Counted from the stretch's first letter, positions 28,895 to 38,226 are shown. The stretch: 64,000 nt of DNA from Pseudomaricurvus hydrocarbonicus (GCF_011602365.1 NZ_JAAONZ010000006.1:1-64000); one strand, 5' to 3'. Made by a program: numbers and translations. Notes: generated from the sequence alone by a model not told the origin.

Positions 28895-29015
28895 CCGGGT
28901 TTAAAACACCTTGTGGCACGCTGGGGTCTCCTCGTCTCTCGCGTGCCGCGCATTCAATCAACCGGCAAACGCAGACTGTCGGAATCCCACTCTCTCGTCC
29001 GTTAGGCTTCGTCCA

Positions 29016-30206
29016 TTAGGCTCCCGTTAATTTTTTAACATAGCGCTCTATGCGGTCAAAGGCTTGCCCCAGAGACTCTGTTGGCAGCGTCAGTGAGACT
29101 CTGACATAGTCCCGGGTCGATTCACCGAAACCCGAACCGGGCAACACTGAAACCTTTTCTTGCTTTAACAAACCCTTGGCAAACGCCTCTCCGTCAGCAG
29201 CCACCGCTGACACATCGACCATCATGAACATGCCTGCTTTCGGTGGCTGGCAATGGAGCCCGTCAATAGTAGCAATTCTTTCTGCTGCATAGTCGCGACG
29301 TATTTTATAGGCCTGACGAATTTCAGCCATATATGCCGCGTCATTCTTAAGGGCAAAAGCCCCCGCATCCTGCACAAACTGACAACAGCCAAAGATGGTG
29401 GCCGAGGCGAAATTCAAAAGCTCCTTTTGCAACGCCACCGAAGCGACAATCCAGCCCAACCGCCAGCCGGTCATCGAGTGAGACTTGGACAGCCCATCAA
29501 TAACAATGATGTTATCCAGATGTTCTGCCGCGGCCAACAATGAGGTGTGTTTCTCCTCGAAAGTGATCATGGAATAAACCTCATCACTCACGAGCCAGAT
29601 ATTTTTTTGATAGCAGTATTCTGCCAATTGACGCAACTGAGCAGGCTTAATCATATTGCCCGCAGGGTTACCGGGAGTATTGATGAAAATAACCCGCGTC
29701 TTGTCGGTGACCGCTGCGGTCAGCAAATCGACGTCCAGTTCAAAGTTATTATTGGTCTGCAGCGGAACCCGAATGACATGGGAGCCGACACTGTCAAAAA
29801 TACCGAAATAACCCACATACATAGGATCGGCCACCACAACCTCATCGCCGACGTTCAACAGGCAAGACATGACCGTGTAGATGGCATTGGTGGCACCGGG
29901 GCAGATGAGAATATTTTCAGGGCCACATTGGCGTTTAGAGGTTCTGGATTCTATGTCGGCAATCACCTCTCGCAGACTTAACTCCCCCATCCCCGGTGCG
30001 TAGTGAGTACGTCCCTTTTTGAGCTGTTGAATAGCGTAATCCACCGTGTCCGGGTGGGTATCAAGATCCGGATCTCCAACCGACAGAAGAATAACGTCTT
30101 CGCCCCGGGCCGCCATCGCACAAGCTTTATCATGCACTTCCCATACGGATGAGGACTCCCCCTGAAGTCGTTTGGCGATATTACTGATAGATCCTTGAAA
30201 GCTCAT
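29016..30206 (-). CDS. Class I aminotransferase, AruH paralogue
   Basis: The protein has 396 residues, fold-type I PLP enzyme with the lysine in IDGLSKSHSMTGWRLGW and the phosphate-binding CPGATNAIYT. NTPGNPAGN and SDEVYSMI replace the NTPHNPTG and SDEVYASL seen in the nearby AruH-like protein. The start MSFQGSISNIAKRLQGESSSVWEVHDKA also resembles AruH but is diverged, so a different amino donor is likely. It is read leftward, and the secreted cyclase and permease genes lie upstream of it in the same direction, which may mean one catabolic unit. Confidence 0.88.
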   Translation of the reverse strand: MSFQGSISNIAKRLQGESSSVWEVHDKACAMAARGEDVILLSVGDPDLDTHPDTVDYAIQQLKKGRTHYAPGMGELSLREVIADIESRTSKRQCGPENILICPGATNAIYTVMSCLLNVGDEVVVADPMYVGYFGIFDSVGSHVIRVPLQTNNNFELDVDLLTAAVTDKTRVIFINTPGNPAGNMIKPAQLRQLAEYCYQKNIWLVSDEVYSMITFEEKHTSLLAAAEHLDNIIVIDGLSKSHSMTGWRLGWIVASVALQKELLNFASATIFGCCQFVQDAGAFALKNDAAYMAEIRQAYKIRRDYAAERIATIDGLHCQPPKAGMFMMVDVSAVAADGEAFAKGLLKQEKVSVLPGSGFGESTRDYVRVSLTLPTESLGQAFDRIERYVKKLTGA

Positions 30207-30362
30207 CTGGCGACCTTTTCAATAACCGGGATAACTCTGGCTGAGGGTAGAACCTTAACCCCGCACTTATTGAGTATAATTGAATTGTCAGCCGCTGCTG
30301 CTTTCAAAGTTTTTAAGCGATTAAGCGATATCCAGATGCCCACCGACTGTCTGAATCCACAC

Positions 30363-31160
30363 CTAGTCTTTCGGCACGAAAGCCACAATTCGCAGCGGGC
30401 CACCACTGCCGCCCCGGATTTTCATGGGCAGGGCAATAACCGTAAACCCTGTTTCGGGCAGCTGGCTCACGTTGGCCACGTTTTCGAAGCCTGGAATGTT
30501 GTGCTCAAACAGGATTTGGTGTGTCTGATAGCGACGGGAGCCACCGTAATCAAGGCTCGGCGTATCGATCCCCACCGCCTTGATCTTGCGCTCGCCTACC
30601 AGAAATTGGGCCGCTTTGGGATGAATGCCCGGAAACCTCAGTTGCTTGACGCCCTCGTCTCCACGCTGATCGGTTCCCATATAGGCTTTTTTGTCGGGCC
30701 AATACTGAGAGGAACCGGTATCGATCAGCAGGATGCAATGCTCGGGCAAACGGCCGTGCTGACGTTCCCAGGCTTTAATGTCTTCAACCGAGAACTGGTA
30801 ATTGCGGTCGCTGCGGGCTTGATCGTCTACCCGGATCACCACCCCCACACCGATCAACTGATCGATGGGAATTTGATCGACCGTATGACGTCCTTCGAAG
30901 AAATGAATCGGGGCGTCTATGTGAGTCCCCCCGTGTTCGGCCGTACTGATGTTATAGGCTGAATAATAGTAACCCGCCTCATTATGCCCCTCGAATACCG
31001 TGGTTTTTTTAAAGGTTTCCGAGGTGGGCCAATACACGGTTTCTTCAGAAAAATCGTGGGTGAGATCCAGCCAACGTCCTTTGTCAAAGGGGCCGGCTGA
31101 GACATGGCTACAGACCAACACACAGCCAAGTAAATACCATAAAACCGACTTGATTTTCAT
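30363..31160 (-). CDS. Secreted cyclase / kynurenine formamidase-like metal hydrolase
   Basis: About 265 residues from the ATG at 31160, with a signal peptide (KIKSVLWYLLGCVLVCSHVSA). The cyclase-family metal motif is HGGTHIDAPIHF, whose His and Asp residues bind zinc or manganese, followed by DTGSSQYWPDKKAY and GIDTPSLDYGG. Family members hydrolyse N-formylkynurenine or related amide or lactone bonds. The signal peptide places this one in the periplasm, which is less usual. An upstream Met (31223) would add a weak 21-residue extension before the signal and is rejected. The neighbours are an aminotransferase and a permease. Confidence 0.85.
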   Translation of the reverse strand: MKIKSVLWYLLGCVLVCSHVSAGPFDKGRWLDLTHDFSEETVYWPTSETFKKTTVFEGHNEAGYYYSAYNISTAEHGGTHIDAPIHFFEGRHTVDQIPIDQLIGVGVVIRVDDQARSDRNYQFSVEDIKAWERQHGRLPEHCILLIDTGSSQYWPDKKAYMGTDQRGDEGVKQLRFPGIHPKAAQFLVGERKIKAVGIDTPSLDYGGSRRYQTHQILFEHNIPGFENVANVSQLPETGFTVIALPMKIRGGSGGPLRIVAFVPKD

Positions 31161-31442
31161 GACGCTACTCCTGCAAGTTGTAGGTAAAAGACACCTCACA
31201 AACCACTGCCAACGATAGTGCATCCGCTGCCATCAACTTGCAGCCTCCATAGGATGCGCCTTTTAACGGGTACACGGGGAAATACCTACAAGTGTAGTGA
31301 ATATTCACTCAAGGGAGGGGGTGTTTTACCGGCTGACAGGATCTGGTCTGGCAGTGCCCGACCTGATAATACCCATGTTGCTGTTAAGGTTGCGCAACAG
31401 GTTTTTCTGAGCCTGAAATGACCCGATAAGCAGCAGGCTGAT

Positions 31443-32696
31443 TTAAGCAACGACGGGTATCGCAAACAAGACAACCCACAGCAGCACAACTGACAAGCTG
31501 CCATAAGCAAACACCAACCACTGGCGCTGTCTGCCAACCATCATGATATAGGCCAGGCGTGTGGCCAAAAGGGTCTGCAGCAGATAATAAAATGCAAAGG
31601 CCCGAGAGGCGAAGGTGACCACCTCAAAAATATGGCTGCTCCACATCAGCGCGACGGCCAACATCGTTAACACCGGGTAGCTGAGCCGAGCCGGTATTTT
31701 GTTGCGCCCAACATCTTCCACCACCCCACCAGCACCAATAATATCCGCGATGGCGGCACTGAACTGGCTCATGGTAGCCGCCACAATCAGCATAATCGGC
31801 AGTACCAAAGTGATGTTCGCCGACAGTCCGATGATCGCCGTCTCAGTGGCTGCCTGCCGTGTAAACGGAGCCATCAATGGCAGGGCCAGCGCGACGAAAG
31901 CAATGTAAATCACACCGGCCAGAACTTGCGCAAGCTGCATGGAGCGGGCTCGCAGAGGAGCATCATAGGCAGCAGAGAGGTATTTCGAGGTTTCAAACCC
32001 CTGCACAATCAACAGCATTCCCGCCAACATGCGAGCGCCTTCCCAGACGCCGACATGGATTGGAGAAAAATCCGTCAAATCAAAACCGCGGCGGCCATCG
32101 TAATGCATAAGCCCCAATAACAGCGACACAATAACCGCCAGTTTGATGGTGACCGAGTACTCCTCCAGGCGCTCCAGCCCGCGCAGTCCACGAGACCAGC
32201 CATAGCAACCGATAAACAACAGTACAATTGATGCCAGTACATTGGCATTAAACGGGGTATAGGCATCAACACCTGTGAGAATAAAACCGCTCATCAGGCG
32301 CACGTAAAACGTCACGGAAATCACATAGGCGAACGCTAAGGCGATATCCGACAGGCGTTCCAGTTTTGCCGCTGTGCCGTTACCGATATCGTTACCGTTA
32401 ACAGAGCCTGCATGACCATGGTGGAGAATATTGAAACGAATAACGGAGCCCACCCAAAATGACAGCAGCACAATAGCGACAATGCACACTATCGACCATA
32501 CGCCGGCAATATTGGCCAGTAGTGGGGCGACAATCAAAAAGCCACTGCCAATGATCGAGGCCAGGGGGGTCACGGTAGCCCGCCAGAAGGCAGCATCGCG
32601 AATGGCAGGTCGAAGCATAATGAGGGCAACAATCACGGAGACAGCGACCAAAGAAGCATCCAGTAGCGAGAAATTTTCCGCTTGCATAAAAAGCAC
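31443..32696 (-). CDS. APC-superfamily-like membrane permease
   Basis: The protein has 417 residues and about eleven to twelve hydrophobic segments (for example PLASIIGSGFLIVAPLLANI, IVCIVAIVLLSFWVG, LALPLMAPF, LPIMLIVAATMSQFSAAIAD). The Gly-rich first segment is typical of amino-acid/polyamine permeases. The LxxGFETSKY segment also fits. The substrate is unknown. Given its neighbours it may import an amine or amino acid for the aminotransferase or for EutBC. A second in-frame ATG at 32687 is as likely a start. Confidence 0.75.
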   Translation of the reverse strand: MLFMQAENFSLLDASLVAVSVIVALIMLRPAIRDAAFWRATVTPLASIIGSGFLIVAPLLANIAGVWSIVCIVAIVLLSFWVGSVIRFNILHHGHAGSVNGNDIGNGTAAKLERLSDIALAFAYVISVTFYVRLMSGFILTGVDAYTPFNANVLASIVLLFIGCYGWSRGLRGLERLEEYSVTIKLAVIVSLLLGLMHYDGRRGFDLTDFSPIHVGVWEGARMLAGMLLIVQGFETSKYLSAAYDAPLRARSMQLAQVLAGVIYIAFVALALPLMAPFTRQAATETAIIGLSANITLVLPIMLIVAATMSQFSAAIADIIGAGGVVEDVGRNKIPARLSYPVLTMLAVALMWSSHIFEVVTFASRAFAFYYLLQTLLATRLAYIMMVGRQRQWLVFAYGSLSVVLLWVVLFAIPVVA

Positions 32697-32922
32697 TCAA
32701 GAACTCTGAACAACCGCGGAGACCATCCGTGAAAAACGATTCACAACTGCGGAATGAAAAAGGGGGGGGCGTTACTTTAATGAGAGGGTAACACGGGCGC
32801 CACTACTGCCATTTGTCACAGGTCAAACACGTTGGCGGTCCAGCCTTACACTGCAGCCGCCGACCCACGGCAATTCCCGTGTCGAGTCGGGAATAGATTC
32901 GCATCCATTCTGGGGAACAGGT

Positions 32923-33843
32923 TTACCCCATCATGGCCTTGAGATGCGCAACCACCGAGCGCCCCAGGGCCGATAACGCATAGCCCCCCTCCAGAAAAGA
33001 CACCATGCGGCCTTCAGCGTAAGTATCGGCAATCACTTTGATCTGCTCAGTAATCCAGGAGAAATCCGCTTCGGTCAGGTTTAACTCTGCCATATCATCT
33101 TCAATATGCCCATCGAAGCCTGCGGAAATCAACACCAGCTGGGGCTTAAACTCATGCAATGCCGGCAACCAGGATGCCTGTATTTTCGCTTTAAATTCAT
33201 CCCCCCCCGAGCCGGATGCAAGCAACGCGCTCACCATGTGATTGTCGGTACTTTGATGCCCGCTGTGCGGGTAAAAAGGGTGTTGAAAACTGGAACAGAA
33301 TAAAACTCTGGGCTCTTGACTGAAAATATTTTCGGTACCGTTGCCATGATGCACATCAAAATCCACAATCGCCACACGCTCCAACTGATAATGATCCAGG
33401 GCATGGGCGGCGGCCACAGCCACATTGTTGAAAATACAAAAGCCCATGGCGAAATCCTTACCCGCGTGATGTCCCGGTGGACGCACACTGCAAAACGCGG
33501 ATTGAACTTCACCGGCAAACACCAAATCCAGCGCTTTGATACCGGCACCCGCCGCGCGCAATGCCGCCTGCAAACTGTGGGGACTCATCATGGTATCCGG
33601 ATCCAGTTCCACGGATCCTTGTTTGGGGGAACGCGCAAAAACATCATCCACATAGCCTTCGCTGTGTGCTCTCAACAGCTGTTCGCGGGTGGCCAGGGGG
33701 GCATCTACATGGCGTAAAACCGCGTCCAGCCCGGATGAGATCAGCTGATCATTGATCGCGGATAACCGTTGAGGCCGCTCGGGATGGCCAGAAAAATTTT
33801 CATGTAACAAACAATCACTGTGAGAGATAACCGCTAGCGTCAT
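32923..33843 (-). CDS. Class II histone deacetylase family protein
   Basis: The protein has 306 residues and is an arginase/deacetylase-fold zinc amidohydrolase. All catalytic parts are present: HPERPQRLSAI near the start, RPPGHHAGKDFAMGFCIFNN with the paired His, VDFDVHHGNGTENIF (zinc Asp and His), LISAGFDGH (zinc Asp), FLEGGYAL with the active-site Tyr. It removes acetyl groups from lysines, polyamines or acetoin-type compounds. It is divergent from a Pat-type lysine acetyltransferase 211 bases away, an arrangement suggesting writer and eraser of protein acetylation. The start at 33843 leads directly into the conserved HSDCLLHENFSGHP. Confidence 0.92.
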   Translation of the reverse strand: MTLAVISHSDCLLHENFSGHPERPQRLSAINDQLISSGLDAVLRHVDAPLATREQLLRAHSEGYVDDVFARSPKQGSVELDPDTMMSPHSLQAALRAAGAGIKALDLVFAGEVQSAFCSVRPPGHHAGKDFAMGFCIFNNVAVAAAHALDHYQLERVAIVDFDVHHGNGTENIFSQEPRVLFCSSFQHPFYPHSGHQSTDNHMVSALLASGSGGDEFKAKIQASWLPALHEFKPQLVLISAGFDGHIEDDMAELNLTEADFSWITEQIKVIADTYAEGRMVSFLEGGYALSALGRSVVAHLKAMMG

Positions 33844-33857
33844 TTTTATAAACCTGA

Positions 33858-33980
33858 GTCAGGTACTATTCTATAAATCTTGGCCGGAACTATTTTATAC
33901 GGTCAGGAGCTATTTTATAAGGTCGGAACCATTCTATAAGGCCAGGCGCTATTTTATAAGGTCAGGAACCATTCTATAAG
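33858..33980. repeat. Tandem array of about 20-bp repeats in a divergent promoter
   Basis: Six head-to-tail copies of a unit like GTCAGGAACTATTCTATAAG start at 33858, 33882, 33902, 33922, 33941 and 33961, with lengths 24, 20, 20, 19, 20 and 20. Copies vary at a few fixed places (AC/GC, TTTT/TTCT). The period is about two DNA turns, so the copies face the same side of the helix. The array fills most of the 211-base gap between the deacetylase and acetyltransferase genes and may be a multi-copy regulator site. Confidence 0.85.
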
Positions 33981-34054
33981 TTGTTTCAGGACAAGACCTG
34001 TCGAGAAAAAACATAGTGCAATGTGATTTAACGAATTAGGCGAAATATTACCTC

Positions 34055-36751
34055 ATGGGCCCACATTACCTGAATCATTTGTTTGACCCCAAATCCATCG
34101 CGGTACTGGGTGCCTCTGAACGGGAGCACTCACGGGGCAGCATCATATTCCGCAATCTCTTGGCGTGTGGGTTCAAAGGTAAACTCTACCCGGTAAATCC
34201 CAACCATAGCACAGTACAAAACCACCGAGCCTACAAATCCATCAACGACATACAGCAGCCTGTGGATCTGGCCATCATCATCAGCCCCGCTGCTACGGTG
34301 CCAGACATCATTCGTCAATGTGGCGTTGAAGGCGTCAATGCGGCCATTATTTTATCCGACGGTTTGGGGGAAACCGCCGCGGGAAACACGGGGGCAAAGC
34401 TGCAAGCGGAAATGATGAAGTACGCCCACCAATATGGCGTTCGTATTCTCGGCCCCAATTGCCTGGGATTGATGCTTCCTAAAAAAGGGCTAAATGCCAC
34501 CTTCACTCAGCAAATGGCCAATCCGGGTCACATGGCGCTGGTGTCACAATCGGGTGCCTTATGTACAGCCGCCATCGACTGGGCCCGGGCGGAAGGACTG
34601 GGCTATTCTGCGGTCATTTCCCTGGGGGATGTCGCCGATATCGGTTTCGGAGAAATTTTGGATTATCTGGCCATGGACCCCAGCACGCATTCCATCCTGT
34701 TGTACATTGAAGCCATACGAGATGCACGCAGCTTTATCAGTGGGTTGCGAATTGCCGCGCGCATCAAGCCGGTGGTCGTGGTCAAAGCCGGGCGTTTCCA
34801 ACAAGGCTTGCAAACCGCCATCCATCATACCGGCGCGGTCATCGGCAGTGATGATGTTTTTCATGCCGCACTCAGACGGGCGGGGGCCGTGAGGGCCTAT
34901 ACCATACAACAAATGGTCAATGCCGCCGAAATCCTGTCTCGACGTCACTACCACGTAAAAGGCGATCAGCTGGCGATCATCACCAACGGCCGCGGACCCG
35001 CCATCATGGCCTGTGACAGAGCCGTGGAGCTGGAGGTTCCCCTGTTCGAGCTGGAACAGACCGATCTCGACCAACTCAATCCACACCTGCTGGCGAACTG
35101 GTCACACGCTAACCCGTTGGATCTGCTGGGAGACGCCACGGCCGAACATTACCAGGTTGCACTCAACCATTGCTTGCAGGCCGGTAAGGTGGCCGGCGTG
35201 CTAGTGCTGTTATCCCCTCAGACCATGACAGATGCCACTGCCGTGGCCAGGTTGGTGATCGAAACCTCTCAGAACAGCCCGAAACCTGTGATTGCCTGCT
35301 GGATGGGCAGCGCACAGGTTGCCGAGGCAAACCGCTTGTTTCGTCAACATAACCTTCCCCATTTCGACACCCCCGAATTCTGCGTCGGTGCTTTTGCGCT
35401 ATTAACCAGCTACCAACGCAACCAACAATTGCTGATGCAAGTACCCGGCCCCTTTACGCAACACCGCAATCCGGATATCGCTGGCGCTCGCCTGATCGTC
35501 GAAGAGGCCCTGGCCAGCGGCCGGCAACACCTCAGCAGTCTGGAAAGCCGCGCCGTGGTACGTGCATTTCACCTGCCCCTGGCCCCGGCAATTTACGCCA
35601 GTAACGCCAACGATGCCCTGATCGCCGCAGAGACGCTGGGATTTCCGCTGGCCATGAAAATTAACGCGCCAGATATCCAGCACCGGTCGGATGTGGGAGG
35701 GGTTCGCCTGAACATCAGCAGTGCCGCGACGGTACGCCACAACTTTCACGAAATGCTGGCCACCGTAAGGGAGCAATACCCCGATGCCGAAATCCAGGGC
35801 GTGACCCTGGAGCCCATGTACCGTCGGGCTCACGGTCGTGAGTTGATGATTGGGGTGGTACGCGATCCGGTGTTTGGACCCGCCATCAGCATTGGGGCGG
35901 GAGGCGTCATAGCTGAAGTGATGCAGGATCCTTTCACTTCCCTGCCCCCGTTGAACCAATTTCTCGCCCAACACATGATCAGCCGGACACGAGTGAACAA
36001 ATTGCTGCGAGCGTTTCGGGGGATGCCGGCCATTGATTTCAACGCTCTTGAAGAGGTACTGCTCAGAGTGTCGGAACTGGTGTGTGAAATACCGGAGATT
36101 CGTAAAATCGACATCAACCCCCTGATTGCCGATGATCAGGGCGCGTTGGTGGTTGATGTCAAAATACAAGTGGATGCCCAGCCAGCCACTACCCGCCCCT
36201 ATGCTCACATGGCGGTACACCCTTATCCGGCAGCTCTCGAATCCAACGCTGAATTGGCCGATGGCACCACTCTGTTGATCCGCCCTATTCGGCCGGAAGA
36301 CGCCAGCCTGGAGCAGGATTTTATCCGCCGTCTGTCACCACAAAGTATCTATTTCCGGTTTATGCAAACGCTCAACAAACTCACGCCGGAGATGCTGATG
36401 CGGTTTACCCAGATCGATTATGACCTGGAGATGGCGTTCGTTGCCATGGTCATTCATCAACAACAGGAAACTGTCGTCGGCGTTGCCCGTTATATGACCA
36501 ACCCCGACGGCACCAGTTGCGAATTTGCCCTGGTGGTTGCCGACGACTGGCATCACAAGGGGATCGGATCCAGGTTGATGCTGGAACTCATCAAGGTTGC
36601 ACGACAGCGCGGGTTAACCGAGATGGAAGGCGAGATACTGACCGAGAATCAAGGCATGCTCGCCCTGATGAAAAAACTCGGTTTTACCATCCGCATCCAA
36701 CCGGACGACCTGCAACTCAGGCGTGCCGTCCTCCGGTTAACGCAATCGTAA
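34055..36751 (+). CDS. Bifunctional acyl-CoA synthetase-like / GNAT protein acetyltransferase (Pat type)
   Basis: The protein has 898 residues. It begins with a CoA-binding domain (FDPKSIAVLGASEREHSRGS), then a succinyl-CoA-synthetase-like part (ILGPNCLGLM, VSQSGALCTAAIDWA, IHHTGAVIGSDDVFHAALRR) and an ATP-grasp domain (DIQHRSDVGGVRLNI and PVFGPAISIGAGGVIAEVMQD). It ends in a GNAT domain (TLLIRPIRPEDASLEQDFIRRL; ADDWHHKGIGSRLMLELIK, the acetyl-CoA loop). This is the Pat/PatZ/YfiQ architecture, which acetylates lysines such as that of acetyl-CoA synthetase. It is divergent from a deacetylase-family gene across a repeat array. The ribosome site is weak. Confidence 0.93.
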   Translation: MGPHYLNHLFDPKSIAVLGASEREHSRGSIIFRNLLACGFKGKLYPVNPNHSTVQNHRAYKSINDIQQPVDLAIIISPAATVPDIIRQCGVEGVNAAIILSDGLGETAAGNTGAKLQAEMMKYAHQYGVRILGPNCLGLMLPKKGLNATFTQQMANPGHMALVSQSGALCTAAIDWARAEGLGYSAVISLGDVADIGFGEILDYLAMDPSTHSILLYIEAIRDARSFISGLRIAARIKPVVVVKAGRFQQGLQTAIHHTGAVIGSDDVFHAALRRAGAVRAYTIQQMVNAAEILSRRHYHVKGDQLAIITNGRGPAIMACDRAVELEVPLFELEQTDLDQLNPHLLANWSHANPLDLLGDATAEHYQVALNHCLQAGKVAGVLVLLSPQTMTDATAVARLVIETSQNSPKPVIACWMGSAQVAEANRLFRQHNLPHFDTPEFCVGAFALLTSYQRNQQLLMQVPGPFTQHRNPDIAGARLIVEEALASGRQHLSSLESRAVVRAFHLPLAPAIYASNANDALIAAETLGFPLAMKINAPDIQHRSDVGGVRLNISSAATVRHNFHEMLATVREQYPDAEIQGVTLEPMYRRAHGRELMIGVVRDPVFGPAISIGAGGVIAEVMQDPFTSLPPLNQFLAQHMISRTRVNKLLRAFRGMPAIDFNALEEVLLRVSELVCEIPEIRKIDINPLIADDQGALVVDVKIQVDAQPATTRPYAHMAVHPYPAALESNAELADGTTLLIRPIRPEDASLEQDFIRRLSPQSIYFRFMQTLNKLTPEMLMRFTQIDYDLEMAFVAMVIHQQQETVVGVARYMTNPDGTSCEFALVVADDWHHKGIGSRLMLELIKVARQRGLTEMEGEILTENQGMLALMKKLGFTIRIQPDDLQLRRAVLRLTQS

Positions 36752-36785
36752 ATGCTTAACCCAGTCGCTACAGGTTCAAGGTAAC

Positions 36786-37361
36786 TCAAAGCACCTTGTA
36801 CACTTCGATCAAACGGTCGTTTTCATTCAGTTTATGGGTGACCTTCATGGATTCAGGCACCGGCCACACCAGAGTTGACACAAACACGTGTTTGTTTAAC
36901 CAGTCATATTTACCTTGCGGCGCAATAAATTCTGGCACTAGACGATACTTTTCAACCTCGGGCTGACTCTCATAGGCGAGCCCTTTGTTGTGGATGATGA
37001 TCGTGACCCCATCGTCTGTTTTTAAGCGATACAGTGCGTCAACCACCACTACACCGTCAGGGCGAACCACTGGGAAATCGCCACCGCCGGGTACTACGGT
37101 CCCTCGAATACCTTTACCCACGAACTTGCCACCGACAATCGGCCAGATTTCATCGCGTATGCCATCCTTGCTCTTATCCGACGACCCACCCATGGTTTCA
37201 GGTTCCGTGCAGGTCACCACCAGTTGCATCACCAGCTCATAACCCGGTGGGTCACGGGGCTCCATATCCCAGCCCTCAGCGCGGGCTAAAGCACTTGATA
37301 CCCACAGTGTGCAAGTCATCGCGGAAACCACCAGCCATCTGAAGACACCTACATCATTCAT
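36786..37361 (-). CDS. Secreted DUF3237 family protein
   Basis: About 191 residues from the ATG at 37361, with a signal peptide (RWLVVSAMTCTLWVSSALA). The mature part shows the DUF3237 pattern: GGKFVGKGIRGTVVPGGGDF, then RPDGVVVVDALYRLKTDDGVTI and IHNKGL. The family is a beta-barrel of unknown role and is usually cytoplasmic and somewhat shorter, so the signal peptide is a variant. It is convergent with the acetyltransferase gene. The ATG at 37433 would put 24 residues before the signal and is rejected. Confidence 0.8.
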   Translation of the reverse strand: MNDVGVFRWLVVSAMTCTLWVSSALARAEGWDMEPRDPPGYELVMQLVVTCTEPETMGGSSDKSKDGIRDEIWPIVGGKFVGKGIRGTVVPGGGDFPVVRPDGVVVVDALYRLKTDDGVTIIIHNKGLAYESQPEVEKYRLVPEFIAPQGKYDWLNKHVFVSTLVWPVPESMKVTHKLNENDRLIEVYKVL

Positions 37362-37839
37362 ACAAACTCCCAAATATATCCATACCCATAATTCAGGGCT
37401 TTTGAACGCACCAACCCCCTTCCGGAGCGCCATGCCTTAACAGAGTCAAAAACATACCCAACCCATAATGCGAATAATTACTCATATTTTAACAAATGGC
37501 AAATACCTCAGACAAAAAATGCTAAAAAAGTGTCTGAACCCTCAAGTTGGGCAAGAGGCCGGGGTGGTCAAAGCGGGCCGGGCCAGAGGGCGGACCCCAA
37601 ACGAGAGGGACCAAACGAGAGGGACAGGCACGTTGGCCATGGGCAGTGCCTGTCCCTGAGATTGGCTGAGATTGGCTGCCTGAGATTGGCTGAGATTTGC
37701 TGAGAACTGGCGGTGCCTGTCCAGAACTGGCGGTGCCTGTCCCATCAGCACGTTGGCTCACGCCGTGTATAGCGTTCTACACCCCCAAATCTCCCCCCGA
37801 ATGATGCTAGAATAGGCGCTCAGCAATCAGGATCAAACC
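37362..37839. other. Intergenic region with hairpin and short direct repeats
   Basis: No gene was seen. GGGACAGGCAC at 37621-37631 and GTGCCTGTCCC at 37646-37656 form a perfect 11-bp stem. Copies of TGGCGGTGCCTGTCC follow near 37709 and 37729, next to repeated GATTGGCTGA (37660-37705). These look like REP-type elements of the same family found elsewhere in the window. Confidence 0.6.
37621..37656. repeat. REP-like hairpin GGGACAGGCAC/GTGCCTGTCCC
   Basis: A perfect 11-bp inverted repeat around a 14-base loop. The same TGCCTGTCC core recurs at about 37714, 37734, 40629, 40806, 41968 and 43904. Such palindromes are mobilised by REP-associated tyrosine transposases, one of which survives as a relic at 48.2 kb. 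Confidence 0.65.
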
Positions 37840-38226
37840 ATGTCAAATAGCTTCGAAACACAGGGTGTTATCCACTCCATTGGCGACACCACGGAATACG
37901 GCAACAACGGCTTTATCAAGCGTGAATTTGTGATCAGGGTAACCGGTGAAGGCGTCAATGAGGCCTATCCCAACTACCTGGCCATGGAGCTGGTAAAAGA
38001 TAACTGCGGTATCATGGACGCCTACAATCTCGGCGACGAGATCAAAGTTCACTTCAACCTTAATGGCCGCCTGTGGTCACCTCCCGGCAAACCCGAGAAA
38101 TGTTTTAACAGTTTGCAGGCCTGGCGCATTGAGCCCATGACCCAGAATGTCCAGAACGACTCCATGCCTCCGGGCTTCGATCAGGGGCCGCCGCTGGATG
38201 CCTACGATGATGACGTGCCCTTTTAA
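37840..38226 (+). CDS. DUF3127 protein with SSB-like acidic tail
   Basis: The protein has 128 residues and matches the DUF3127 form: FETQGVIHSIGDTTEYGNNGFIKREFVI, YLAMELVKDNCGIMD, LGDEIKVHFNLNGRLWS, CFNSLQAWRI, an OB-fold like that of single-stranded DNA binding proteins. It ends in an acidic tip DAYDDDVPF, close to the DDDIPF tip by which bacterial SSB recruits repair and replication proteins. A nucleic-acid-related role is likely but unproven. CAGGATC precedes the ATG. It stands alone. Confidence 0.85.
   Translation: MSNSFETQGVIHSIGDTTEYGNNGFIKREFVIRVTGEGVNEAYPNYLAMELVKDNCGIMDAYNLGDEIKVHFNLNGRLWSPPGKPEKCFNSLQAWRIEPMTQNVQNDSMPPGFDQGPPLDAYDDDVPF

Noticed and set aside
33858-33980. The repeat array as a CRISPR array
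   Set aside because: Units of about 20 bp follow each other without spacers, and no cas genes are present.
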